From: Pseudolactococcus piscium
GTDB taxonomy: Bacteria > Bacillota > Bacilli > Lactobacillales > Streptococcaceae
DNA length: 64,000 nucleotides
Direction: 5' to 3'
Assembly: GCF_002441695.1 (NCBI RefSeq)
Contig: NZ_JXJW01000002.1
Span: forward strand, 129,199-193,198
The notes under the pieces are model-generated. The model was not told the origin of the DNA. It ran no database searches and saw only the letters and a program-made list of their open reading frames with translations. The position numbers were made by a program, and so were the translations under genes. Shown here one piece after another: positions 1 to 9,450 of the stretch (its first letter is position 1; each line of letters opens with the position of its first letter).

Positions 1-3000
1 TTTGAACAGTTGTAGTAACAGCAGTCCAAACTTTTACCCGCACCTGCGGGGGTGATCCTAACACGATGTCAAGCTATGATACTACAGTATACTTTTACCC
101 GCACCTGCGGGGGTGATCCTGTAGTCATCGGAAATATATACGAAAATCCGGACTTTTACCCGCACCTGCGGGGGTGATCCCACTTTGAACAGTTGTAGTA
201 ACAGCAGTCCAAACTTTTACCCGCACCTGCGGGGGTGATCCTGCTAACAAAGCAACCTTAAAAAACTATTTTTGCTTTTACCCGCACCTGCGGGGGTGAT
301 CCTGATCCAGCCTGTATGCCGTGAGTGGGAAGTAACTTTTACCCGCACCTGCGGGGGTGATCCTTCTAAACACTCTCCTGTTTCTCTGTTCACAGGCTTT
401 TACCCGCACCTGCGGGGGTGATCCTATCCTCTAGTCATATATCGCGCATAACTCACACTTTTACCCGCACCTGCGGGGGTGATCCTGGGTGTACGCATCA
501 GCTTTTGTAAATTTTGAACTTTTACCCGCACCTGCGGGGGTGATCCTTCTAAACACTCTCCTGTTTCTCTGTTCACAGGCTTTTACCCGCACCTGCGGGG
601 GTGATCCTGACCTCACACGGCTTTTTATCGCTGTATGGTACTTTTACCCGCACCTGCGGGGGTGATCCTGGGTGTACGCATCAGCTTTTGTAAATTTTGA
701 ACTTTTACCCGCACCTGCGGGGGTGATCCCAAACTCAAATTTTTAGCATCTACTTTATCTTGCTTTTACCCGCACCTGCGGGGGTGATCCTATGGCGAGT
801 TTAAAGTATGGCAAGCACACTATCTTTTACCCGCACCTGCGGGGGTGATCCCAACATCACAAGATAAGGTCTTGTCTTATCTGCCTTTTACCCGCACCTG
901 CGGGGGTGATCCTGTAAGCCTCTATTTTTTTAGCGCTTTCTTGACCTTTTACCCGCACCTGCGGGGGTGATCCTCCTTGTCGATATGACTTGTCTCGACC
1001 AGGTTCCTTTTACCCGCACCTGCGGGGGTGATCCTATGTAAGTGAAATTTTCTTGAAATTGCATAAGCTTTTACCCGCACCTGCGGGGGTGATCCTGAAA
1101 TATAAATTAAAAGGACATTACTATAAAACTTTTACCCGCACCTGCGGGGGTGATCCCAGCTGAACTAGTATACTTATAACCTGTTTGCCCTTTTACCCGC
1201 ACCTGCGGGGGTGATCCTTACCAATATCGTCACAAGCGATAATGTCAGGCCTTTTACCCGCACCTGCGGGGGTGATCCCCATTAGATCCAATCATCATCG
1301 GAAGCGGTGTTCTTTTACCCGCACCTGCGGGGGTGATCCTGGTTATTGTGATTTAATTCTATCAATAACTGACTTTTACCCGCACCTGCGGGGGTGATCC
1401 TATAAACATTCAAAAAATTATATTTTGAACGCTCTTTTACCCGCACCTGCGGGGGTGATCCTGTATGATGCGGATATACTGAATCAATACGGAACTTTTA
1501 CCCGCACCTGCGGGGGTGATCCTTCATCTGATGTAGAAAAAGTGGTGAAAATGAACTTTTACCCGCACCTGCGGGGGTGATCCTATTCTTGTTGATGTGT
1601 TATAGTTTTTTTACCACTTTTACCCGCACCTGCGGGGGTGATCCCTACATAGTCGCCAACCTCAAATTTAGACTTGCCTTTTACCCGCACCTGCGGGGGT
1701 GATCCTATTTCCAATCACTGCTGGGTGGCTATCTAATCCTTTTACCCGCACCTGCGGGGGTGATCCTGATTTACCAGCCTTAGACGGTCCAGCGATTAGC
1801 TTTTACCCGCACCTGCGGGGGTGATCCTGATAAATGCGCGACCATCATCCCAAACAATACCTTTTACCCGCACCTGCGGGGGTGATCCTCTTTAACTGCT
1901 ACCTCTGCTGGCATAAATCCACTTTTACCCGCACCTGCGGGGGTGATCCTGAGTAACCATAATTAGCATCGCAGAATGCTTTCTTTTACCCGCACCTGCG
2001 GGGGTGATCCTGAGTTCACGGCTTATGGCACGTTCAAAGTTGACTTTTACCCGCACCTGCGGGGGTGATCCCGAATACAGCAGTGGTCATAGCGTCATTA
2101 CCTGCTTTTACCCGCACCTGCGGGGGTGATCCTCGGCATCTTCATCACCTCTCATTAGTTCTAAACTTTTACCCGCACCTGCGGGGGTGATCCTAAACGA
2201 TAACGCTGGTCAAAGTTTAGACTGGTCTTTTACCCGCACCTGCGGGGGTGATCCTTTCTTGTAATTTAACCCCATCAGTTCATTGTCCTTTTACCCGCAC
2301 CTGCGGGGGTGATCCTGCTGAACCTCGAATACCACCAGATTTTACAATCTTTTACCCGCACCTGCGGGGGTGATCCTTGCAAATTCACCAACCAATCAAG
2401 ACCCTTTTACTTTTACCCGCACCTGCGGGGGTGATCCTGGGAACTGGTAAGACTTATACAGCTTTAGGCCCTTTTACCCGCACCTGCGGGGGTGATCCTG
2501 AAAATCCATTTGGTAGAGAGGCAAAAGATGACTTTTACCCGCACCTGCGGGGGTGATCCTGAATTTATCTGAATCGGTAAGCGATGATTTTGCTTTTACC
2601 CGCACCTGCGGGGGTGATCCTTCTGATAGCTTCTTGCCACTCTCCGTCTGAAACTTTTACCCGCACCTGCGGGGGTGATCCTGGGTAAACAACTGATTGG
2701 AAACGGTTTTCCCAACTTTTACCCGCACCTGCGGGGGTGATCCTAAAATGATTATCATATTTATTAGCGTTATGTGCTTTTACCCGCACCTGCGGGGGTG
2801 ATCCTATCAATATCAAATAAATGATGTTATATCCATGCTTTTACCCGCACCTGCGGGGGTGATCCTGAGTTTGGTAAATTAGTTTGAGATTTTCATTTCT
2901 TTTACCCGCACCTGCGGGGGTGATCCCGAAAATAAGTAATTAATGTTTGACAACTAAACCTTTTACCCGCACCTGCGGGGGTGATCCCAAACAACTTAAC

Positions 3001-6000
3001 TAATATAATAGTTAAATTAACTTTTACCCGCACCTGCGGGGGTGATCCCTGATTCTTACGTGCCACTTGCATACCTCTCTTCTTTTACCCGCACCTGCGG
3101 GGGTGATCCTATGGCGTTCGCTGTGTCTGGAAATTACGAAATCTTTTACCCGCACCTGCGGGGGTGATCCTTTGAATATATTTTTTCCAACTAGGGTTAA
3201 ATACTTTTACCCGCACCTGCGGGGGTGATCCTGAATTTGGTGACTTTCCAACGCTTGGGAATAGCTTTTACCCGCACCTGCGGGGGTGATCCTAACACCT
3301 TGAGGGGTGTCGTAGTATATAGCAGCTTTTACCCGCACCTGCGGGGGTGATCCTCCAACTCTAAATCATAAAGATTACTTATTGTACTTTTACCCGCACC
3401 TGCGGGGGTGATCCTAACACCTTGAGGGGTGTCGTAGTATATAGCAGCTTTTACCCGCACCTGCGGGGGTGATCCTCCAACTCTAAATCATAAAGATTAC
3501 TTATTGTACTTTTACCCGCACCTGCGGGGGTGATCCCAGGTCATTATTTTTAGCATTACCTTCTAGTTTCTTTTACCCGCACCTGCGGGGGTGATCCCGC
3601 TTGGCAATACTTACGATACACTTCGCAAGGACTTTTACCCGCACCTGCGGGGGTGATCCTTGAATATGGGTCTGGCATTGGTTTAGGACTAACTTTTACC
3701 CGCACCTGCGGGGGTGATCCCGACCTGAAATTAATGTGCTTCAAATTCAAGTCCTTTTACCCGCACCTGCGGGGGTGATCCTTGAATATGGGTCTGGCAT
3801 TGGTTTAGGACTAACTTTTACCCGCACCTGCGGGGGTGATCCCGACCTGAAATTAATGTGCTTCAAATTCAAGTCCTTTTACCCGCACCTGCGGGGGTGA
3901 TCCCTACCAAAATCCCTAACAGATTAAAAAATATTACTTTTACCCGCACCTGCGGGGGTGATCCTAGAGATTGACACTGATAAAACTGATATTACCCACT
4001 TTTACCCGCACCTGCGGGGGTGATCCTAATGCAATGAAACCTGAGGAATTTATGGAACACTTTTACCCGCACCTGCGGGGGTGATCCTGGCAAGCTGAAT
4101 CTAAAAGATTTCAAAATTGTCTTTTACCCGCACCTGCGGGGGTGATCCTCACCTTATTTTCTAGTGATCACGAATATATCGCTTTTACCCGCACCTGCGG
4201 GGGTGATCCCACGCCACTCACTGCACTACTTACACTGTTGAACTTTTACCCGCACCTGCGGGGGTGATCCTCTGCTAATTCTGTAATTTGCAAAATTTTA
4301 AGGCTTTTACCCGCACCTGCGGGGGTGATCCTTCGTTCAGCTCTGATTCTGTTTAAGTCAAGTGCTTTTACCCGCACCTGCGGGGGTGATCCTCTCGCAA
4401 ATCATTAATATTAGCTTTTCGTTTTCTTTTACCCGCACCTGCGGGGGTGATCCTTGAAATTACAAAAGGTTCTAGTCTTAATGAAACTTTTACCCGCACC
4501 TGCGGGGGTGATCCTCCTCTCTTAGTAAATCATCTGCTCTTGGATTCCTTTTACCCGCACCTGCGGGGGTGATCCTATTTCTTATATATGCTTCACTTAC
4601 GTGTTCATCCTTTTACCCGCACCTGCGGGGGTGATCCTGTTTGAATTGTATGATAAATTATCTATGGTTCCTTTTACCCGCACCTGCGGGGGTGATCCCC
4701 TTGTTAAATATATTATTTTAGTTAATGAGGGCTTTTACCCGCACCTGCGGGGGTGATCCTCAATTATTTTTATATTTGCGATGAAAAATGTTCTTTTACC
4801 CGCACCTGCGGGGGTGATCCCGGCAGATGCGCATAATAACTTGCAGCCATTTGCTTTTACCCGCACCTGCGGGGGTGATCCTAAAATCATTATTTCACCT
4901 TTTTTCTTTTTTTCCTTTTACCCGCACCTGCGGGGGTGATCCTAGCAACCTTTTGTTTACCATTACCTGTTTTAGCTTTTACCCGCACCTGCGGGGGTGA
5001 TCCTATTTACAGTCTAATCCGGCTATGTATGCGACACTTTTACCCGCACCTGCGGGGGTGATCCTAAAAAAGACAAACGATGGATTTACGGTACGGACTT
5101 TTACCCGCACCTGCGGGGGTGATCCCTGGATGGGCTAGAGCTATATCGGAAATACTAACTTTTACCCGCACCTGCGGGGGTGATCCTAACTATCATAAAT
5201 TGGTCTTATAAAAGAACTGCTTTTACCCGCACCTGCGGGGGTGATCCCAGTGACGCATACAGATAGTAAAGGCAAAAGTTCTTTTACCCGCACCTGCGGG
5301 GGTGATCCTTACTTCCCCAAGTTTTGACAACGTCATCGCCACTTTTACCCGCACCTGCGGGGGTGATCCTAAATTGCCTTGCGGTAGTATATATTCAAAA
5401 TCTCTTTTACCCGCACCTGCGGGGGTGATCCCTTACGAAGATAATGACGTTTCATTTACCTGCTCTTTTACCCGCACCTGCGGGGGTGATCCCCAAATGC
5501 TTTGGTGCTTACATTGATTGGCATACTTTTACCCGCACCTGCGGGGGTGATCCCCTACGTTGGCCAATATCTACGCCATTACCTTTCTTTTACCCGCACC
5601 TGCGGGGGTGATCCCACCACGTCATCAGTATGTACTAAGTTAAAATGCTTTTACCCGCACCTGCGGGGGTGATCCTGCCCAGTGAGTTAAACTCTTTTTC
5701 GTACTTATCTTTTACCCGCACCTGCGGGGGTGATCCCTTACGAAGATAATGACGTTTCATTTACCTGCTCTTTTACCCGCACCTGCGGGGGTGATCCTCT
5801 CTTCACGCATCATGGCACGCATCTGTTCCACTTTTACCCGCACCTGCGGGGGTGATCCCAGTTAGCATGATGTCGAACAACTTATAAGTAACTTTTACCC
5901 GCACCTGCGGGGGTGATCCTATCGTCATTCTTGCGTAAGGAGGAAAAAGATGCTTTTACCCGCACCTGCGGGGGTGATCCTGAAAAATGTAGAATCGCTT

Positions 6001-6468
6001 ATATCAAGTCTTCCTTTTACCCGCACCTGCGGGGGTGATCCCAATCGGGTTGACAGTATCGTCAAATTATTAGACTTTTACCCGCACCTGCGGGGGTGAT
6101 CCTATCTCGTCTTTTTAGCAGTTGCAGACGTTAAACTTTTACCCGCACCTGCGGGGGTGATCCTGGCGAGCTTTATCCATGTAAACCAGATATTTTCTTT
6201 TACCCGCACCTGCGGGGGTGATCCTAATGTCCCCTGCAATTCTTGAAGCAAATGGCACTTTTACCCGCACCTGCGGGGGTGATCCTAGTATTCCTGTTGC
6301 TGCGACCACTCCTATTGACTTTTACCCGCACCTGCGGGGGTGATCCTAATATTACCTAACATTTCTTTTTCTTCGGCAACTTTTACCCGCACCTGCGGGG
6401 GTGATCCCCATTTCGGTTACAAATTCATTATATAACCACTCTTTTACCCGCACCTGCGGGGATTGATT
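1..6468 (+). CRISPR. Large type I-E-like CRISPR array (about 106 repeats, leader-distal end)
   Basis: A 28-nt repeat begins CTTTTACCCGCACCTGCGGG and ends GGTGATCC. It recurs every 61 nt (a few 62) from position 31 to 6441, which by spacing gives 106 repeats and 105 complete spacers of about 33 nt, plus a partial spacer at 1-30. Every internal repeat I read is identical. The repeat carries the short palindrome CCCGC/GCGGG around ACCT, typical of type I-E repeats cut by a Cas6e-type nuclease; by analogy the crRNA 5' handle would be GTGATCC plus one variable base. The last repeat (6441-6468) matches only its first 21 nt, marking the leader-distal end, so transcription runs left to right. Leader and cas genes must lie before position 1. 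The subtype is inferred from the repeat alone. Confidence 0.98.
6441..6468 (+). repeat. Degenerate terminal CRISPR repeat
   Basis: The first 21 nt match the array repeat exactly, then the sequence diverges (ATTGATTCT instead of GTGATCC). A degenerate last repeat is the usual mark of the trailer end of an array and fixes its orientation. Confidence 0.9.
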
Positions 6469-6502
6469 CTGTCAGCATCGTCATATATCGTTACTAAAAA
6501 GA

Positions 6503-6533
6503 CTTTTACACTATAGCGTATAAGAGTGATTTT
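6503..6533 (+). repeat. Fossil CRISPR repeat beyond the terminal repeat
   Basis: The sequence starts CTTTTAC, as the array repeat does, and ends with GAGTGATTT, which resembles GGGTGATCC; the GC-rich palindrome in between has been lost. It begins 62 nt after the terminal repeat, exactly one array period. I read it as a decayed older repeat, with 6469-6502 as a fossil spacer. Chance similarity cannot be excluded. Confidence 0.5.
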
Positions 6534-6649
6534 CGAGTCTTCTTGCTTCTGCGTACAAATACATAAGCGACTTGTTAGGAAAGCGCCTATTAGATATTTT
6601 TATTAAAATCACCATATTGAACATATTATAGTAGCTGATTTAAGATGAG

Positions 6650-6682
6650 TGATAGCCCCCACCAAGCCTATCAGTCCTTTTT
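6650..6682 (+). terminator. Possible terminator of the CRISPR precursor transcript
   Basis: TGATAG at 6650-6655 pairs with CTATCA at 6668-6673, followed by a run of T at 6677-6682. No gene lies between it and the array, so it could end the pre-crRNA. The stem is short (6-7 bp). Confidence 0.4.
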
Positions 6683-6745
6683 TATTCCCCAAAATTCTGT
6701 TAAACTATAGAAAGTGATGAAAAAATAACGGAGAAAAAATAATTA

Positions 6746-8305
6746 ATGAGTATTTTAACAGTACAAAAACTAAGTCATGGCTTCGGCGATCGTGCGATTT
6801 TTGATGATGTCAATTTCCGCTTGCTTAAAGGTGAACATATAGGCTTTGTGGGAGCAAATGGCGAAGGGAAATCGACCTTCATGAATATTATCACGGGTGC
6901 TTTACAGCCTGATGAAGGTAAAATCACTTGGTCGACCAAGCATCGTGTGGGCTATATGGATCAGCATGCTGCGCTAGGTAAAGGCAAGACAACTCGCCAA
7001 TCGCTATCTGAAGCTTTCCAGTATCTACTAGATGCCGAAACTGAGATGAATGACATCTACGGGCGCATGGGCGAGATGCTGGATGATGAGATGACAGTCG
7101 CACTAGAACAAGCAGCCAGCCTACAAGATACACTGGATAATTCTGACTTTTACTTGATAGATGCTAAGGTAGATGAAATCGCGCGGGGTCTAGGTCTGGG
7201 TGACTTCCTGGAAAAAGATGTCGCCGATTTATCAGGTGGCCAACGCACTAAGATTTTACTGGGTAAATTGTTGTTAGAGAAACCAGATATTTTACTTTTG
7301 GATGAACCGACTAACTACTTAGATGAAGAACATATCAACTGGTTGAGAAGTTATCTACAAGCTTATGAGAATGCCTTTGTTTTGATTTCGCATGATGTTG
7401 ACTTTATGAATGATGTCATCAACATTATCTATCATGTTAACCAACAGAAAATCGATCGTTATGTTGGGGATTACCATAACTTTGAGCGTTTATTTGAAGA
7501 AAAGAAAAAACAGCTAGCCTCACTTGCTGGAGCACAGCAGGCGGAAGCAGCTAAATTAAAAGACTTTATCGCTAAGAAAAAGGCAAATGTCGCGACATCT
7601 GGTCAAGCAAAAGCACGCCAGAAGAAGCTAGACAAGATGACGTTTGTCGAGACGATTCAAGAAAAAGCTAAGCCGAGTTTTGACTTCAAACTTGCTAGAA
7701 CAGCTAGCAAGCTGATTTTTGAAGCGACTGATTTGGTGATTGGCTATGATGCTTCTGAACCGCTATCTAGTCCGATTAACTTGACTGTCGAACGCGGGCA
7801 AAAAGTTGCCTTTACGGGATCAAATGGTATCGGTAAATCAACCCTGCTTAAATCTTTACTAGGTGAATTGAAGCCTTTATCAGGAACTGTGCTTCAAGGT
7901 GAATTCCAAGAAATCGGTTATTTTGCACAAGAAGATAAAAATCCCAGTCAAAAAACGGTTTTAGAGGAATACTGGGATACGTTCTCTACGCTAAACCAAG
8001 CAGAGGTAAGAGCGGCATTAGCAAGATGTGGCTTAGGGACGAAACAGATCGAAAGTCGTGTCTATGTCCTATCTGGTGGTGAGCAATCTAAACTCCGTCT
8101 AGGTAAAATCATGAACCATGAATCAAATATTCTAGTCATGGATGAACCGACCAATCACCTCGATGTAGATGCTAAGGATGAATTGAAACGTGCGCTACAG
8201 GCCTATAAAGGGACGATCCTGATGGTGAGTCATGAACCTGAGTTCTATCAAGATATCGTGACTGAAACGATTGATTGCGAAAGTTGGACAACAAAAGTTG
8301 TATGA
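6746..8305 (+). CDS. ABC-F family ATPase (YfmM-like)
   Basis: This 519-aa protein has two ABC ATPase domains and no membrane segments, the layout of ABC-F proteins, which act on the ribosome in translation regulation or antibiotic protection. Domain 1 has Walker A GANGEGKST (about residue 36), signature LSGGQ and Walker B ILLLDEPTNYLDE. Domain 2 has GSNGIGKST, LSGGEQ and LVMDEPTNHLD. A charged Lys-rich linker lies between them at about 255-310. The start MSILTVQKLSHGFGDRAIF closely resembles Bacillus YfmM as I remember it. The ATG at 6746 follows a weak GGAG at 6731. It is a single gene ending in its own terminator. Whether it protects against an antibiotic cannot be told from sequence. Confidence 0.93.
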   Translation: MSILTVQKLSHGFGDRAIFDDVNFRLLKGEHIGFVGANGEGKSTFMNIITGALQPDEGKITWSTKHRVGYMDQHAALGKGKTTRQSLSEAFQYLLDAETEMNDIYGRMGEMLDDEMTVALEQAASLQDTLDNSDFYLIDAKVDEIARGLGLGDFLEKDVADLSGGQRTKILLGKLLLEKPDILLLDEPTNYLDEEHINWLRSYLQAYENAFVLISHDVDFMNDVINIIYHVNQQKIDRYVGDYHNFERLFEEKKKQLASLAGAQQAEAAKLKDFIAKKKANVATSGQAKARQKKLDKMTFVETIQEKAKPSFDFKLARTASKLIFEATDLVIGYDASEPLSSPINLTVERGQKVAFTGSNGIGKSTLLKSLLGELKPLSGTVLQGEFQEIGYFAQEDKNPSQKTVLEEYWDTFSTLNQAEVRAALARCGLGTKQIESRVYVLSGGEQSKLRLGKIMNHESNILVMDEPTNHLDVDAKDELKRALQAYKGTILMVSHEPEFYQDIVTETIDCESWTTKVV

Positions 8306-8309
8306 AAAC

Positions 8310-8333
8310 ATAAGCCGATGGGCTTATTTTTTT
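8310..8333 (+). terminator. Rho-independent terminator after the ABC-F gene
   Basis: ATAAGCC (8310-8316) pairs with GGCTTAT (8321-8327) around the loop GATG, followed by T6. Confidence 0.85.
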
Positions 8334-8455
8334 GTAAAAAAAAAGTCCCGATGACAGGACGTCCTCAAAAGAGGTGGATACGCACTGACCCTCAAACCCA
8401 AAGGTGAAGGTTCCGCTTATTTTAACTCGCTGTGTTGAATTGAATGCCTTCAACA
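8334..8455 (-). ncRNA. Predicted small RNA, about 120 nt, unidentified
   Basis: On the minus strand a near-consensus promoter (TTGACA at 8489-8484, 17-nt spacer, GATAAT at 8466-8461) drives a region with no credible gene. About 110 nt downstream there is an intrinsic terminator, GTCCTG/CGGGAC around TCAT followed by eight or more T. Inside, GTTGAA/TTCAAC near the 5' end and CCTC/GAGG around TTTT form hairpins. I tried to match it to SRP RNA, 6S RNA and CiaR-dependent csRNAs and saw no hallmark of any. The call rests on promoter plus terminator only. Confidence 0.5.
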
Positions 8456-8460
8456 TCTTT

Positions 8461-8489
8461 ATTATCTCAAAACAGATGAGAGTTGTCAA
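8461..8489 (-). promoter_or_regulatory. Strong sigma-70 promoter of the predicted small RNA
   Basis: TTGACA (8489-8484) and GATAAT (8466-8461) are separated by 17 nt, a consensus-like housekeeping promoter on the minus strand. Confidence 0.65.
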
Positions 8490-8696
8490 CTGAAAAGGTA
8501 GGCTAGCGTCTAGGTATCAAGCTGTTATAGACGATTAAATATAGCGGATAATCTGATCTTATAGGTACAAAGAATCTTGCCAAAACTCACTGATTTATAG
8601 TGGAAATCAGGACGTGGTATTTCGTGTGCAAATTATGAGACAAACCTAAAACTTTAAGGTAGAATAGAGCTAGTAAAACAAATAGAGGTGGTTAAT

Positions 8697-9014
8697 ATGA
8701 CTGTAGAAGTAACGGATGCAACTTTCCAAGAAGAAACAAAAGATGGCATCGTGCTTGTTGACTTTTGGGCAACATGGTGTGGCCCTTGTAGAATGCAAGG
8801 TCCTATTTTGGATCAACTTTCTGAAGAACTTGATGAAAGCGAACTTAAAATCGTCAAGATGGACGTAGATGAAAATCCTGCGACACCACAAACATTTGGT
8901 GTCATGAGCATCCCAACACTACTCTTCAAAAAAGATGGTGAAGTAGTGAAACAAGTTGCTGGAGTCCATACAAAAGATCAAATTAAAGGTATTTTAGCAG
9001 AATTAAATGCCTGA
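8697..9014 (+). CDS. trxA: Thioredoxin
   Basis: This 105-aa protein is a standard thioredoxin that reduces protein disulfides in the cytoplasm using electrons from thioredoxin reductase. The active site WCGPC is at residues 27-31 and the cis-proline loop SIPTLLF lies near residue 73. I start at the ATG at 8697, which has GAGGTGG five bases upstream; a GTG at 8688 would begin inside that ribosome site. The gene stands alone, with a terminator directly after it, and trxB is not in the window. Confidence 0.97.
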   Translation: MTVEVTDATFQEETKDGIVLVDFWATWCGPCRMQGPILDQLSEELDESELKIVKMDVDENPATPQTFGVMSIPTLLFKKDGEVVKQVAGVHTKDQIKGILAELNA

Positions 9015-9021
9015 TTATGAC

Positions 9022-9059
9022 AAAGTCTAAGTGATGTAACCATCATCTAGACTTTTTTT
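9022..9059 (+). terminator. Terminator after trxA
   Basis: AAAGTCTA (9022-9029) pairs with TAGACTTT (9048-9055), with GATG/CATC continuing the stem, followed by a T-run. Confidence 0.85.
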
Positions 9060-9110
9060 GATCTAATCTCTAGTCTTGAAAAAAACGTTTTTTTCAGATA
9101 TAATAGGTCT

Positions 9111-9317
9111 ATGAGTAAGAAAAAAGAAACGGAAATTCAAATTTCTGATAGTCAAGATGGCGTGGTTTTAACAGTTGGTAAAAAAACAGTTGCTGAAATC
9201 AAAAATAATGCTGATGATGCCTATGATGTCTTTGTTAATGGTAAATTGACTAAGACACTAAAAGCGTATCCTGAGGCCTTGGAAGAAGCAATTAAAATGT
9301 ATAATCTTGCCTTATAA
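9111..9317 (+). CDS. DUF2969 family small protein
   Basis: This 68-aa, Lys-rich protein begins MSKKKETEIQISDSQDG and matches my recollection of DUF2969, a small cytoplasmic family of Lactobacillales with no established function. It has no signal peptide or membrane segment. It has its own promoter: TTGAAA at 9076-9081, a 17-nt spacer and TATAAT at 9099-9104. Only six bases separate the -10 box from the ATG and no Shine-Dalgarno fits there, so the mRNA is probably leaderless. A hairpin at 9410-9434 follows, before the next gene. Confidence 0.85.
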   Translation: MSKKKETEIQISDSQDGVVLTVGKKTVAEIKNNADDAYDVFVNGKLTKTLKAYPEALEEAIKMYNLAL

Positions 9318-9409
9318 AGCAGCTAGCTTGGTAAGTGCAAGAGGTTAAGTTTGGGGTTATCGATTGTTTGATATATCAGTGAAATTGGTAACAATATATC
9401 CGTATAGAT

Positions 9410-9434
9410 AAAGCGACAGGGTTCGCTTTTATTT
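9410..9434 (+). terminator. Terminator or attenuator just before the signal peptidase-like gene
   Basis: AAAGCGA (9410-9416) pairs with TCGCTTT (9423-9429), followed by TATTTT. It ends about 17 nt before the next ATG at 9451, leaving no room for a promoter in between, so the downstream gene must be transcribed through it. Confidence 0.6.
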
Positions 9435-9450
9435 TAGAAAGTTTTAGCAA

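Larger units (their letters stand above)
8306..8696. other. Intergenic region between the ABC-F gene and trxA
   Basis: This 391-bp gap holds the ABC-F terminator, a predicted minus-strand small RNA with its own promoter (8334-8489) and the trxA promoter region (TAGAAT at 8660-8665). A 105-aa open frame on the minus strand runs through both terminators, has no ribosome site and looks spurious. I saw nothing else between about 8490 and 8640. Confidence 0.6.

Noticed and set aside
2401-2410. Partial extra repeat at the end of a spacer
   Set aside because: The spacer ends CCTTTTA, resembling the repeat start, but the period stays at exactly 61 nt, so it is part of the spacer by chance.
2565-5517. 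Open frames inside the CRISPR array (2565-2816, 3556-3750, 5302-5517)
   Set aside because: They translate the CRISPR repeat again and again (GSPPQVRVK, RITPAGAGK or FTRTCGGDP units) with spacers between, and have no ribosome site.
8172-8489. 105-aa minus-strand open frame after the ABC-F gene
   Set aside because: It runs through two intrinsic terminators and into the ABC-F coding region without a ribosome site. The promoter and terminator there fit a small RNA better.
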